From: Harmonia axyridis | Taxonomy: Eukaryota > Arthropoda > Insecta > Coleoptera > Coccinellidae | Assembly (NCBI RefSeq): GCF_914767665.1 | Contig: NC_059502.1 | Location: forward strand, 49,706,031 to 49,770,030 | Length of the DNA: 64,000 bases | Direction of reading: 5' to 3' | In this document: piece by piece, positions 19,905 through 30,891 of the stretch | Position numbering within the stretch: the first letter of the stretch is position 1 | Layout of the letters: every line of letters begins with the position of its first letter | Notes under the pieces: model-generated | Seen by the model: the letters and a program-made list of their open reading frames with translations, nothing else | Told to the model about the DNA's origin: nothing | Database searches by the model: none | Translations under genes and position numbers: made by a program

Positions 19905-22900
19905 GGATGGAATTGAAGAATTTCATGCCGGCCGAAGAGATTTTCGTGATTTTTATATTTTCCGAATGAGCGGCCAAAGATGAAATTTAGTCCATGGTAT
20001 GAAGGATTGAAAAAGCCATAAAAATTGAAATTTTCGTTCGCATTGGTTAACCCTATGGCCCCAGCTCTACGACCTGAATAGTCTGATATCGTGCCTGCCG
20101 GATAGTCTTTCGTGTTTTTTATGTTCTTCGAATAAGCGGCCAAAGATGAAATTTAACCCATGGTATGAAGGATTGTAAATGCCATAAATATTGAAATTTT
20201 TGTTCACATTGGGTACCCCTAAGGCCCCAGCTCCACGACCTGATTAGTATGATATCGCGCCGGCCGGATAGTTTTTCGTGTTTTTCATGTTTTTCGAATG
20301 AGCGGCCAAAGATGAAATTTAGTCCATGTTATGAAGGATTGAAAAAGCCATAACTATTGAAATTTTCGTTCACATTGGTTACCCCTAAGGCCCCAGCTCC
20401 ACGACATGAATTGTATGATATCGTGCCGGCCGGATAGTATTTCATGTTTTTCATGTTTTTCGAATAAGCGGCCAAAGATGAAATTTAGTCCATGTTATGA
20501 AGGATTGAAAAAGCCATAACTATTGAAATTTTCGTTCTCATTGGTTAACCCTATGGCCCCAGCACCACGACTTGAATTGTATGATGTCATGCCGGCCGGA
20601 TAGTTTTTCGAGTTTTTCATGTTTTTCGAATAAGCGGCCAAAGATGAAATTTAGTCCATGTTATGAAGGATTGAAAAAGCCATAACTATTGAAATTTTCG
20701 TTCACATTGGTTAACCCTATGGCCCCAGCACCACGCCCTGAATAGTATGATATCGTGCCGGCCGGATAGTTTTTCGTGTTTTTTATGTTCTTCGAATAAG
20801 CGGCCAAAGATGAAATTTAGTCCATGGTATGAAGGATTGAAAAAGCCATAAATATTGTTTTTTTGGTTCACATTGGGTACCTCTAAAGGCCCAGCTCCAC
20901 GACTTGAATTGTATGATGTCATGCCGGCCGGATAGTTTTTCGAGTTTTTCATGTTTTTCGAATGAGCGGCCAAAGATGAAATTTAGTCCATGTTATGAAG
21001 GATTGAAAAAGCCATAACTATTGAAATTTTCGTTCTCATTGGTTAACCCTATGGCCCCAGCACCACGCCCTGAATAGTATAATATCGTGCCGGCCGGATA
21101 GTTTTTCGTGTTTTTTATGTTCTTCGAATAAGCGGCCAAAAATGAAATTTAGTCCATGGTATGAAGGATTGAAAAAGCCATAACTATTGAAATTTTCGTT
21201 CACATTGGTTAACCCTATGGCCCCAGCACCACGCCCTGAATAGTATGATATCGTGCCGGCCGGATAGTTTTTCGTGTTTTTTATGTTCTTCGAATAAGCG
21301 GCCAAAAATGAAATTTAGTCCATGGTATGAAGGATTGAAAAAGCCATAACTATTGAAATTTTCGTTCACATTGGTTAACCCTATGGCCCCAGCACCACGC
21401 CCTGAATAGTATAATATCGTGCCGGCCGGATAGTTTTTCGTGTTTTTTATGTTCTTCGAATAAGCGGCCAAAAATGAAATTTAGTCCATGGTATGAAGGA
21501 TTGAAAAAGCCATAACTATTGAAATTTTCGTTCACATTGGTTAACCCTATGGCCCCAGCACCACGCCCTGAATAGTATGATATCGTGCCGGCCGGATAGT
21601 TTTTCGTGTTTTTTATGTTCTTCGAATAAGCGGCCAAAGATGAAATTTAGTCCATGGTATGAAGGATTGAAAAAGCCATAAATATTGTTTTTTTAGTTCA
21701 CATTGGGTACCTCTAAAGGCCCAGCTCCACGACTTGAATTGTATGATGTCATGCCGGCCGGATAGTTTTTCGTGTTTTTCATGTTTTTCGAATGAGCGGC
21801 CAAAGATGAAATTTAGTCCATGGTATGAAGGATTGAAAAAGCCATAACTATTGAAATTTTCGTTCACATTGGTTAACCCTATGGCCCCAGCACCACGCCC
21901 TGAATAGTATGATATCGTGCCGGCCGGATAGTTTTTCGTGTTTTTTATGTTCTTCGAATAAGCGGCCAAAAATGAAATTTAGTCCATGGTATGAAGGATT
22001 GAAAAAGCCATAACTATTGAAATTTTCGTTCACATTGGTTAACCCTATGGCCCCAGCACCACGCCCTGAATAGTATGATATCGTGCCGGCCGGATAGTTT
22101 TTCGTGTTTTTTATGTTCTTCGAATAAGCGGTCAGAAATGAAATTTAGTCCATGGTATGAAGGATTGAAAAAGCCATAAATATTGTTTTTTTAGTTCACA
22201 TTGGGTACCTCTAAAGGCCCAGCTCCACGACTTGAATTGTATGATGTCATGCCGGCCGGATAGTTTTTCGTGTTTTTCATGTTTTTCGAATGAGCGGCCA
22301 AAGATGAAATTTAGTCCATGGTATGAAGGATTGAAAAAGCCATAACTATTGAAATTTTCGTTCACATTGGTTACCCCTAAGGCCCCAGCTCCACGACATG
22401 AATTGTATGATATCGTGCCGGCCGGATAGTATTTCATGTTTTTCATGTTTTTCGAATAAGCGGCCAAAGATGAAATTTAGTCCATGTTATGAAGGATTGA
22501 AAAAGCCATAACTATTGAAATTTTCGTTCTCATTGGTTAACCCTATGGCCCCAGCACCACGACCTGAATAGTATGATATCGTGCCGGCCGGATAGTTTTT
22601 CGTGTTTTTCATGTTTTTCGAATGAGCGGCCAAAGATGAAATTTAGTCCATGGTATGAAGGATTGAAAAAGCCATAAATATTGTTTTTATGGTTCACATT
22701 GGGTACCTCTAAAGGCCCAGCTCCACGACTTGAATTGTATGATGTCATGCCGGCCGGATAGTTTTTCGAGTTTTTCATGTTTTTCGAATAAGCGGCCAAA
22801 GATGAAATTTAGTCCATGTTATGAAGGATTGAAAAAGCCATAACTATTGAAATTTTCGTTCACATTGGTTAACCCTATGGCCCCAGCACCACGCCCTGAA

Positions 22901-25380
22901 TAGTATGATATCGTGCCGGCCGGATAGTTTTTCGTGTTTTTTATGTTCTTCGAATAAGCGGCCAAAGATGAAATTTAGTCCATGGTATGAAGGATTGAAA
23001 AAGCCATAAATATTGTTTTTTTGGTTCACATTGGGTACCTCTAAAGGCCCAGCTCCACGACTTGAATTGTATGATATCGTGCCGGCCGGATAGTTTTTCG
23101 TGTTTTTTATGTTCTTCGAATAAGCGGCCAAAAATGAAATTTAGTCCATGGTATGAAGGATTGAAAAAGCCATAACTATTGAAATTTTCGTTCACATTGG
23201 TTAACCCTATGGCCCCAGCACCACGCCCTGAATAGTATGATATCGTGCCGGCCGGATAGTTTTTCGTGTTTTTTATGTTCTTCGAATAAGCGGTCAAAAA
23301 TGAAATTTAGTCCATGGTATGAAGGATTGAAAAAGCCATAACTATTGAAATTTTCGTTCACATTGGTTAACCCTATGGCCCCAGCACCACGCCCTGAATA
23401 GTATGATATCGTGCCGGCCGGATAGTTTTTCGTGTTTTTTATGTTCTTCGAATAAGCGGCCAAAGATGAAATTTAGTCCATGGTATGAAGGATTGAAAAA
23501 GCCATAAATATTGTTTTTTTGGTTCACATTGGGTACCTCTAAAGGCCCAGCTCCACGACTTGAATTGTATGATGTCATGCCGGCCGGATAGTTTTTCGAG
23601 TTTTTCATGTTTTTCGAATGAGCGGCCAAAGATGAAATTTAGTCCATGTTATGAAGGATTGAAAAAGCCATAACTATTGAAATTTTCGTTCACATTGGTT
23701 AACCCTATGGCCCCAGCACCACGCCCTGAATAGTATGATATCGTGCCGGCCGGATAGTTTTTCGTGTTTTTTATGTTCTTCGAATAAGCGGCCAAAGATG
23801 AAATTTAGTCCATGGTATGAAGGATTGAAAAAGCCATAAATATTGAAATTTTCGTTCACATTGGTTAACCCTATGGCCCCAGCACCACGCCCTGAATAGT
23901 ATGATATCGTGCCGGCCGGATAGTTTTTCGTGTTTTTTATGTTCTTCGAATAAGCGGCCAAAGATGAAATTTAGTCCATGGTATGAAGGATTGAAAAAGC
24001 CATAAATATTGTTTTTTTAGTTCACATTGGGTACCTCTAAAGGCCCAGCTCCACGACTTGAATTGTATGATGTCATGCCGGCCGGATAGTTTTTCGTGTT
24101 TTTCATGTTTTTCGAATGAGCGGCCAAAGATGAAATTTAGTCCATGGTATGAAGGATTGAAAAAGCCATAACTATTGAAATTTTCGTTCACATTGGTTAA
24201 CCCTATGGCCCCAGCACCACGCCCTGAATAGTATGATATCGTGCCGGCCGGATAGTTTTTCGTGTTTTTTATGTTCTTCGAATAAGCGGCCAAAAATGAA
24301 ATTTAGTCCATGGTATGAAGGATTGAAAAAGCCATAACTATTGAAATTTTCGTTCACATTGGTTAACCCTATGGCCCCAGCACCACGCCCTGAATAGTAT
24401 GATATCGTGCCGGCCGGATAGTTTTTCGTGTTTTTTATGTTCTTCGAATAAGCGGCCAAAAATGAAATTTAGTCCATGGTATGAAGGATTGAAAAAGCCA
24501 TAACTATTGAAATTTTCGTTCACATTGGTTAACCCTATGGCCCCAGCACCACGCCCTGAATAGTATGATATCGTGCCGGCCGGATAGTTTTTCGTGTTTT
24601 TTATGTTCTTCGAATAAGCGGCCAAAAATGAAATTTAGTCCATGGTATGAAGGATTGAAAAAGCCATAACTATTGAAATTTTCGTTCACATTGGTTAACC
24701 CTATGGCCCCAGCACCACGCCCTGAATAGTATGATATCGTGCCGGCCGGATAGTTTTTCGTGTTTTTTATGTTCTTCGAATAAGCGGCCAAAGATGAAAT
24801 TTAGTCCATGGTATGAAGGATTGAAAAAGCCATAAATATTGTTTTTTTAGTTCACATTGGGTACCTCTAAAGGCCCAGCTCCACGACTTGAATTGTATGA
24901 TGTCATGCCGGCCGGATAGTTTTTCGTGTTTTTCATGTTTTTCGAATGAGCGGCCAAAGATGAAATTTAGTCCATGGTATGAAGGATTGAAAAAGCCATA
25001 ACTATTGAAATTTTCGTTCACATTGGTTAACCCTATGGCCCCAGCACCACGCCCTGAATAGTATGATATCGTGCCGGCCGGATAGTTTTTCGTGTTTTTT
25101 ATGTTCTTCGAATAAGCGGCCAAAAATGAAATTTAGTCCATGGTATGAAGGATTGAAAAAGCCATAACTATTGAAATTTTCGTTCACATTGGTTAACCCT
25201 ATGATCCCAGCACCACGCCCTGAATAGTATGATATCGTGCCGGCCGGATAGTTTTTCGTGTTTTTTATGTTCTTCGAATAAGCGGCCAAAGATGAAATTT
25301 AGTCCATGGTATGAAGGATTGAAAAAGCCATAAATATTGTTTTTTTGGTTCACATTGGGTACCTCTAAAGGCCCAGCTCC
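19905..25380 (-). repeat. Left satellite array, ~166-bp monomer, about 33 copies
   Basis: Tandem monomers recur at 166-bp spacing. Each contains GCCGGCCGGATAGT, GCGGCCAAAGATGAAATTT, CCATGGTATGAAGGATTG and a CACATTGG block. Two main variants alternate. Type A has TTAACCCTATGGCCCCAGC; type B has GGTACCTCTAAAGGCCCAGC. Outer monomers include a third, mixed type (CCTAAGGCCCCAGC). Type B recurs at 25351, 24853, 24023, 23525 and 23027, giving three- and five-monomer higher-order blocks (498 and 830 bp). Inner monomers are nearly identical and outer ones more diverged. ORFs read across them begin with TTG and are periodic artefacts. Confidence 0.95.
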
Positions 25381-26386
25381 AGATCGGTGATCGAAATTAA
25401 AATTTTTGTTACAAAAAAAAAAGTAATGCTGATGCCGAACATTTATACGGATTATACGATAAGATTCGGCAAGTGTGTGCAATTATTCATCTGTGGCACT
25501 GAAATATCCAGCCCTCAAAGAGTCCGACGAATATTTATTTATTCTCCTTCATCTGGATGTAATAAACAAAAACAAACGATTCAGAGCAATCCGAGAGATC
25601 GTCGGTGAAACCAGAACGTCCTAATAGAAGCATTTTTGCAACAAAATACAGATTAAGATATTCACTTGGTCCGTTTTCTGGCTGATCGAGCGATATTTCG
25701 AAAACTACAATAGCTATAGGTTTCCCGTTTTTTCAGTTTAATTTGTGATGAAAGGTTTTTGCTTATAACGTATTTAGGAAGTTGTCATTGATTGTAATAT
25801 TTGGGAAATTATTAATTTGAAATTATTGCATGATATATATTTTATGTGCACCAAGTTCCGTAACATTTTTTCAGGGTTTCGATATTCATGGGGGGATAAT
25901 TACCCCCATTACCCCCTCTCTCGTAAATCCGCCCTTGACATTTTGTGAAGTATGAATTGCAACTAAAACACTTACTATGCAATTCAAAAAACGAAGAAAC
26001 ATTTATAATAAGTTTTTTCTTATAAACAACATCGAGTTTTTAAATCAAAAAATTCATCTACTTCTGATATGTGGAGTTTGTACAGACATTTAATTTTTTG
26101 AAGGATTATTAAGTAATGTAAAAGAAGTCACAAAATGTTAATATTTTTGTTGTTATCAATAAAAAAAAACAAGTATGTGCTTTCTTTGTATTCCAAATAG
26201 AATAGAATAAAAATCTACTTCTGATATGTGGAGTTTGTACAGACATTAAATTTTTTAAAGGATTATTAAATAATGTGAAAGAAGTCACAAAATGTTAATG
26301 TTTTTGTTGTTATCAATAAAAAAAACAAGTATGTGCTATCGTTGTATTCCAAATAGAATGACACGCAATTTCCACTGACAATATAC
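25381..26386. other. Non-coding core between the two satellite arms
   Basis: About 1 kb of AT-rich sequence with no satellite and no transposase motif. One 73-codon ORF at its left edge (25387-25608) has no recognisable motif. The right half holds a direct duplication of about 155 bp. A GGGGGATAATTACCCCC palindrome-like string lies near 25891. It is the analogue of the Foldback loop. Confidence 0.7.
26056..26360 (+). repeat. Direct duplication of ~155 bp in the core
   Basis: Two tandem copies (26056-26212 and 26213-26360) start with ATCTACTTCTGATATGTGG and end with TTCCAAATAGAAT. They differ by scattered substitutions and small indels. Confidence 0.9.
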
Positions 26387-29300
26387 AAAAACTATCCGAC
26401 CGGCATGATATCATACAATTCAAGTCGTGGAGCTGGGCCCTTAGAGATACCCAATGTGAACGAAAAAAACAATATTTATGGCTTTTTCAATCCCTCATAA
26501 CATGGACTAAATTTCATCTTTGGCCGCTTATTCGAAAAACATGAAAAACACGAAAAACTATCCGGCCGGCATGACATCATACAATTCAAGTCGTGGAGCT
26601 GGGCCTTTAGAGATACCCAATGTGAACCAAAAAAACAATATTTATGGCTTTTTCAATCCTTCATAACATGGACTAAATTTCATCTTTGGCCGCTTATTCG
26701 AAAAACATGAAAAACAAGAAAAACTATCCGGCCGGCACGATATCAGACTATTCAGGTCGTGGTGCTGGGGCCATAGGGTTAACCAATGTGAACGAAACTT
26801 TCAATAGTTATGGCTTTTTCAATCCTCCAATACATGGACTAAATTTCATCTTTGGCCGCTTATTCGAAAAACATGAAAAACATGAAATACTATCCGGCCG
26901 GCACGATATCAGACTATTCAGGTCGTGGTGCTGGGGCCATAGGGTTAACCAATGTGAACGAAAATTTCAATAGTTATTGCTTTTTCAATCCTCCATAACA
27001 TGGACTAAATTTCATCTTTGGCCGCTTATTCGAAAAACATGAAAAACATGAAATACTATCCGGCCGGCACGATATCAGACTATTCAGGTCGTGGTGCTGG
27101 GGCCATAGGGTTAACCAATGTGAACGAAACTTTCAATAGTTATGGCTTTTTCAATCCTCCAATACATGGACTAAATTTCATCTTTGGCCGCTTATTCGAA
27201 AAACATGAAAAGCATGAAAAACTATCCGGCCGGCACGATATCATACTATTCAGGTCGTGGAGCTGGGGCCTTAGGGGTACCCAATGTGAACGAAAATTTC
27301 AATATTTATGACTTTTTCAATCCTCCATAACATGGACTAAATTTCATCTTTGGCCGCATATTCGAAGAAAATAAAAAACACGAAAAACTATCCGGCCGGC
27401 ACGATATCATACTATTCAGGTCTTGGAGCTGGGCCGTTTGGGGTAACCAAAGTTAATGAAAATTTCAATATTTATGGCTTTTTCAATCCCTCATAACATG
27501 GACTAAATTTCATCTTTGGCCGCTTATTCGAAAAACATGAAAAGCATGAAATACTATCCGGCCGGCACGATATCAGACTATTCAGGTCGTGGTGCTGGGG
27601 CCATAGGGTTAACCAATGTGAACGAAACTTTCAATAGTTATGGCTTTTTCAATCCTCCAATACATGGACTAAATTTCATCTTTGGCCGCTTATTCGAAAA
27701 ACATGAAAAACATGAAATACTATCCGGCCGGCACGATATCAGACTATTCAGGTCGTGGTGCTGGGGCCATAGGGTTAACCAATGTGAACGAAAATTTCAA
27801 TAGTTATGGTTTTTTCAATCCTTCATAACATGGATTAAATTTCATCTTTGGCCGCTTATTCGAAAAACATGAAAAGCATGAAATACTATCCGGCCGGCAC
27901 GATATCATACTATTCAGGTCGTGGAGCTGGGGCCTTAGGGGTACCCAATGTGAACGAAAATTTCAATATTTATGACTTTTTCAATCCTTCATAACATGGA
28001 CTAAATTTCATCTTTGGCCGCATATTCGAAGAAAATAAAAAACACGAAAAACTATCCGGCCGGCACGATATCATACTATTCAGGTCTTGGAGCTGTGCCG
28101 TTTGGGGTAACCAAAGTTAATGAAAATTTCAATATTTATGGCTTTTTCAATCCCTCATAACATGGACTAAATTTCATCTTTGGCCGCTCATTCAAAAATT
28201 ATGAAAAACACGAAAAACTATGCGGCCGGCATGATATCATACAATTCAAGTCGTGGAGATGGGCCTTTAGAGATAACCAATGTGAACGAAAATTTTAATA
28301 TTTATGGCTTTTTCAATCCTACATAACATGGACTAAATTTCATCTTTGGCCGCTCATTCGAAAAACATGAAAAACACGAAAAACTATGCGGCCGGCATGA
28401 TATCATACAATTCAAGTCGTGGAGATGGGCCTTTAGAGATAACCAATGTGAACGAAAATTTTAATATTTATGGCTTTTTCAATCCTACATAACATGGACT
28501 AAATTTCATGTTTGGCCGCTTATTCGAAGAACATGAAAAACACGAAAAACTATCCGGCCGGTATGACATCATACAATTCAAGTCGTGGAGCTGGGCATTT
28601 AGAGGTACCCAATGTGAACGAAAAAAACTATATTTATGGCTTTTTCAATCCTTCATAAATGGACTAAATTTCATTTTTGGCCGTCTATTCGAAGAACATG
28701 AAAAACAAGAAAAACTATCCGGCCGGCACGATATCATACTATTCAGGTCTTGGAGCTGGGCCGTTTGGGGTAACCAAAGTGAATGAAAATTTCAATATTT
28801 ATGGCTTTTTCAATCCTTCATAACATGGACTAAATTTCATCTTTGGCCGCTCATTCGAAAAACATGAAAAACACGATAAACTATCCCACCGGCATGATAT
28901 CATACAATTCAAGTCGTGGAGCTGGGCCTTTAGAGGTACCCAATGTGAACCAAAAAAAAAATATTTATGGCTTTTTCAATCCTCCATACCATGGACTAAA
29001 TTTTATCTTTGGCCGCATATTCGAAAAACATGAAAAACACGAAAAACTATCCGGCCGGCACGATATCATACTATTCTGGTCGTGGAGCTGGGCCCTTAGG
29101 GCAACCAAAGTGAATGAAAATTTCGATATTTATGGCTTTTTCAATCCTTCATAACATGGACTAAATTTCATCTTTGGCCGCTCATTCGAAAAACATGAAA
29201 AACACGAAAAACTATCCGGCCGGCATGATATCATACAATTCAAGTCGTGGAGCTGGGCCTTTAGAGGTACCCAATGTGAACGAAAAAAACAATATTTATG

Positions 29301-30233
29301 GCTTTTTCAATCCTTCATACCATGGACTAAATTTTATCTTTGGCCGCATATTCGAAAAACATGAAAAACACGAAAAACTACCCTGCCGGCATGACATCAT
29401 ACAATTCAAGTCGTGGAGCTGGGCCTTTAGAGGTACCCAATGTGAACCAAAAAAACAATATTTATGGCTTTTTCAATCCTCCATACCATGGACTAAATTT
29501 TATCTTTGGCCGCATATTCGAAAAACATGAAAAACACGAAAAACTATCCGGCCTGCACGATATCATACTATTCAGGTCGTGGAGCTGGGCCCTTAGGGGT
29601 AACCAAAGTGAATCAAAATTCCAATATTTATGGCTTTTCAAATCCTTCATAACATGGATTAAATTTCATCTTTGGCCGCTCATTCGAAAAACATGAAAAA
29701 CACGAAAAACAATCGGGCCGGCATGATATCATACAATTCAAGTCGTGGAGCTGGGCCTTTAGAGGTACCCAATGTGAACGAAAATTTCAATATTTATGAC
29801 ATTTTCAATCCTTCATAACATGGACTAAATTTCATCTTTAGCCGCTCATTCGAAAAACATGAAAAACTACCCGGCCGGCATGACATCATACAATTCAAGT
29901 CGTGGAGCTGGGCCTTTAGAGGTACCCAATGTGAACCAAAAAAACAATATTTATGGCTTTTTCAATCCTTCATACCATGGACTAAATTTCATCTTTGGCC
30001 GCTTATTCGAAAAACATAAAAAACACGAAAAACTATCCGGCCGGCACGATATCAGACTATTCAGGTCGTAGAGCTGGGGCCATAGGGTTAACCAATGCCA
30101 ACGAAAATTTCAATATTTATGGTTTTTTCAATCCTTCATACCATGGACTAAATTTCATCTTTGGCGGCTCATTCGGAAAATATAAAAATCACGAAAATCT
30201 CTTCGGCCGGCATGAAATTCTTCAATTCCATCC
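26387..30233 (+). repeat. Right satellite array, ~166-bp monomer, about 23 copies
   Basis: The same monomer as the left arm in reverse orientation. Copies here are more diverse: several have CCGACC or GCGGCC in place of CCGGCC, variable poly-A runs before the TATTTATGGC block, and a TTTGGGGTAACCAAAG variant not seen on the left. The array is about 1.6 kb shorter than the left one. ORFs of 70-118 codons recur because the monomer is poor in stop codons. They start at TTG in GGCCGCTTATTCG and are not genes. Confidence 0.95.
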
Positions 30234-30440
30234 TGAAATTGATCCCTATATGTAGCTTATGTAAACGAAAAATTACTACTCGCTAGATCTTTCATTTCTC
30301 TATAAGATGAACCTAAATTTATTATATTCACGCATCTAGAAATTCAATTCAAATATCGAAAATGACGAAAGTGTGTTTGACCGTGGGGGAATGAATGGTG
30401 CCCGTGGAGCTGGCCGGCCGGGAGCTAACCTTACCGGCGT
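30234..30440 (-). repeat. Right unique terminal inverted repeat of giant element
   Basis: The reverse complement of 19698-19904 with a few substitutions, ending in TTACCGGCGT. The second copy of GGTGTCGGA follows at once (30441-30449). Confidence 0.85.
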
Positions 30441-30449
30441 GGTGTCGGA

Positions 30450-30671
30450 CTCTTTCTCAAAAAATGAGAATTAACTCATGCAGTTTTTATGACAACAAGC
30501 TGTCATGCAAAATTATCGGTAATTTTGATGCACTTGTGCAATTACTTACGAAAAGTCTACCCACTGTCAAACATTAAATATTTGTGGAAACAGTAAGTTT
30601 AGTTGAGCTGTATAATTCGTGTTTTTTCATTCAAATTTGTTAGTGTAAAAATTATATGTGAAAAGTGGGGG
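30450..30671 (+). pseudogene. C-terminal end of the split copia pol
   Basis: The frame containing LLTKSLPTVKH (about 30535-30577), followed by an internal stop and FVETVSLVEL, matches the ADxLTKxLP end of copia RNase H/pol proteins. A purine-rich AAAAGTGGGGG tract (30661-30671) then abuts the LTR, as a polypurine primer should. The bulk of RNase H is missing. The giant element's perfect target duplication implies that this loss happened separately. Confidence 0.7.
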
Positions 30672-30891
30672 TGTTGAAATATATTAAATATTATTTTGAG
30701 TACATGTAACGCCATCTGTTTATGTTCATGTTGAACACCCATGTTGGTGAACTCTACTGAGAACAGTTTTTATTCCTCTTACTTTTGATCTGTCATTATA
30801 CAGAGAAATTATTTATCCATATCATATAAAAATAACATTGTGAAATGTACACACTGTAAATAAATATCTTAGGTCAGAACATAAATTCGAA
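30672..30891 (+). repeat. Probable copia 3' LTR
   Basis: It begins with TGTTGAAATATATT directly after the polypurine tract and probably ends at TCAGAACA, giving TG...CA ends and about 220 bp. It holds an AATAAA-like signal near 30858. I found no matching 5' LTR left of 18 kb, so the element is truncated. The right edge is uncertain. Confidence 0.55.

Larger units (their letters stand above)
19698..30440. mobile_element. Giant Foldback/MULE-like element with satellite-array arms
   Basis: This 10,743-bp inverted structure begins with ACGCCGGTAAGGTTAGC and ends with its exact complement. The outermost ~200 bp of each side are unique, non-satellite sequence, nearly identical between the two ends apart from a few substitutions. 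Inside lie oppositely oriented arrays of a ~166-bp satellite: the left arm to 25380 and the right arm from about 26387. A ~1-kb core separates them. GGTGTCGGA flanks both ends. No transposase is encoded, so it would have to be mobilised in trans. Drosophila FB elements share the plan (long inverted repeats made of tandem repeats, 9-bp duplications, MULE-related transposase). The satellite unit length and the total size are the unusual parts. It sits in a copia relic. Confidence 0.85.

Noticed and set aside
19905..25380. CENP-B box in the satellite, implying a centromere
   Set aside because: The closest string (TTCGTTCACATTGG) does not match the required TTCGNNNNANNCGGG pattern. No evidence for centromere function.
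19883..25482. Series of 61-118-codon minus-strand ORFs beginning M-A-A-Y-S-K-N
   Set aside because: They recur at the 166-bp satellite period, start at TTG not ATG, and cross frames because 166 is not a multiple of three. They are satellite artefacts, not a protein family.
19905..30233. CRISPR-like regular array
   Set aside because: Units are contiguous ~166-bp monomers without unique spacers, in a eukaryotic context. This is satellite DNA.
26686..30255. The mirror series of plus-strand ORFs in the right array
   Set aside because: Same satellite read from the opposite arm. Open only because the monomer has few stops.
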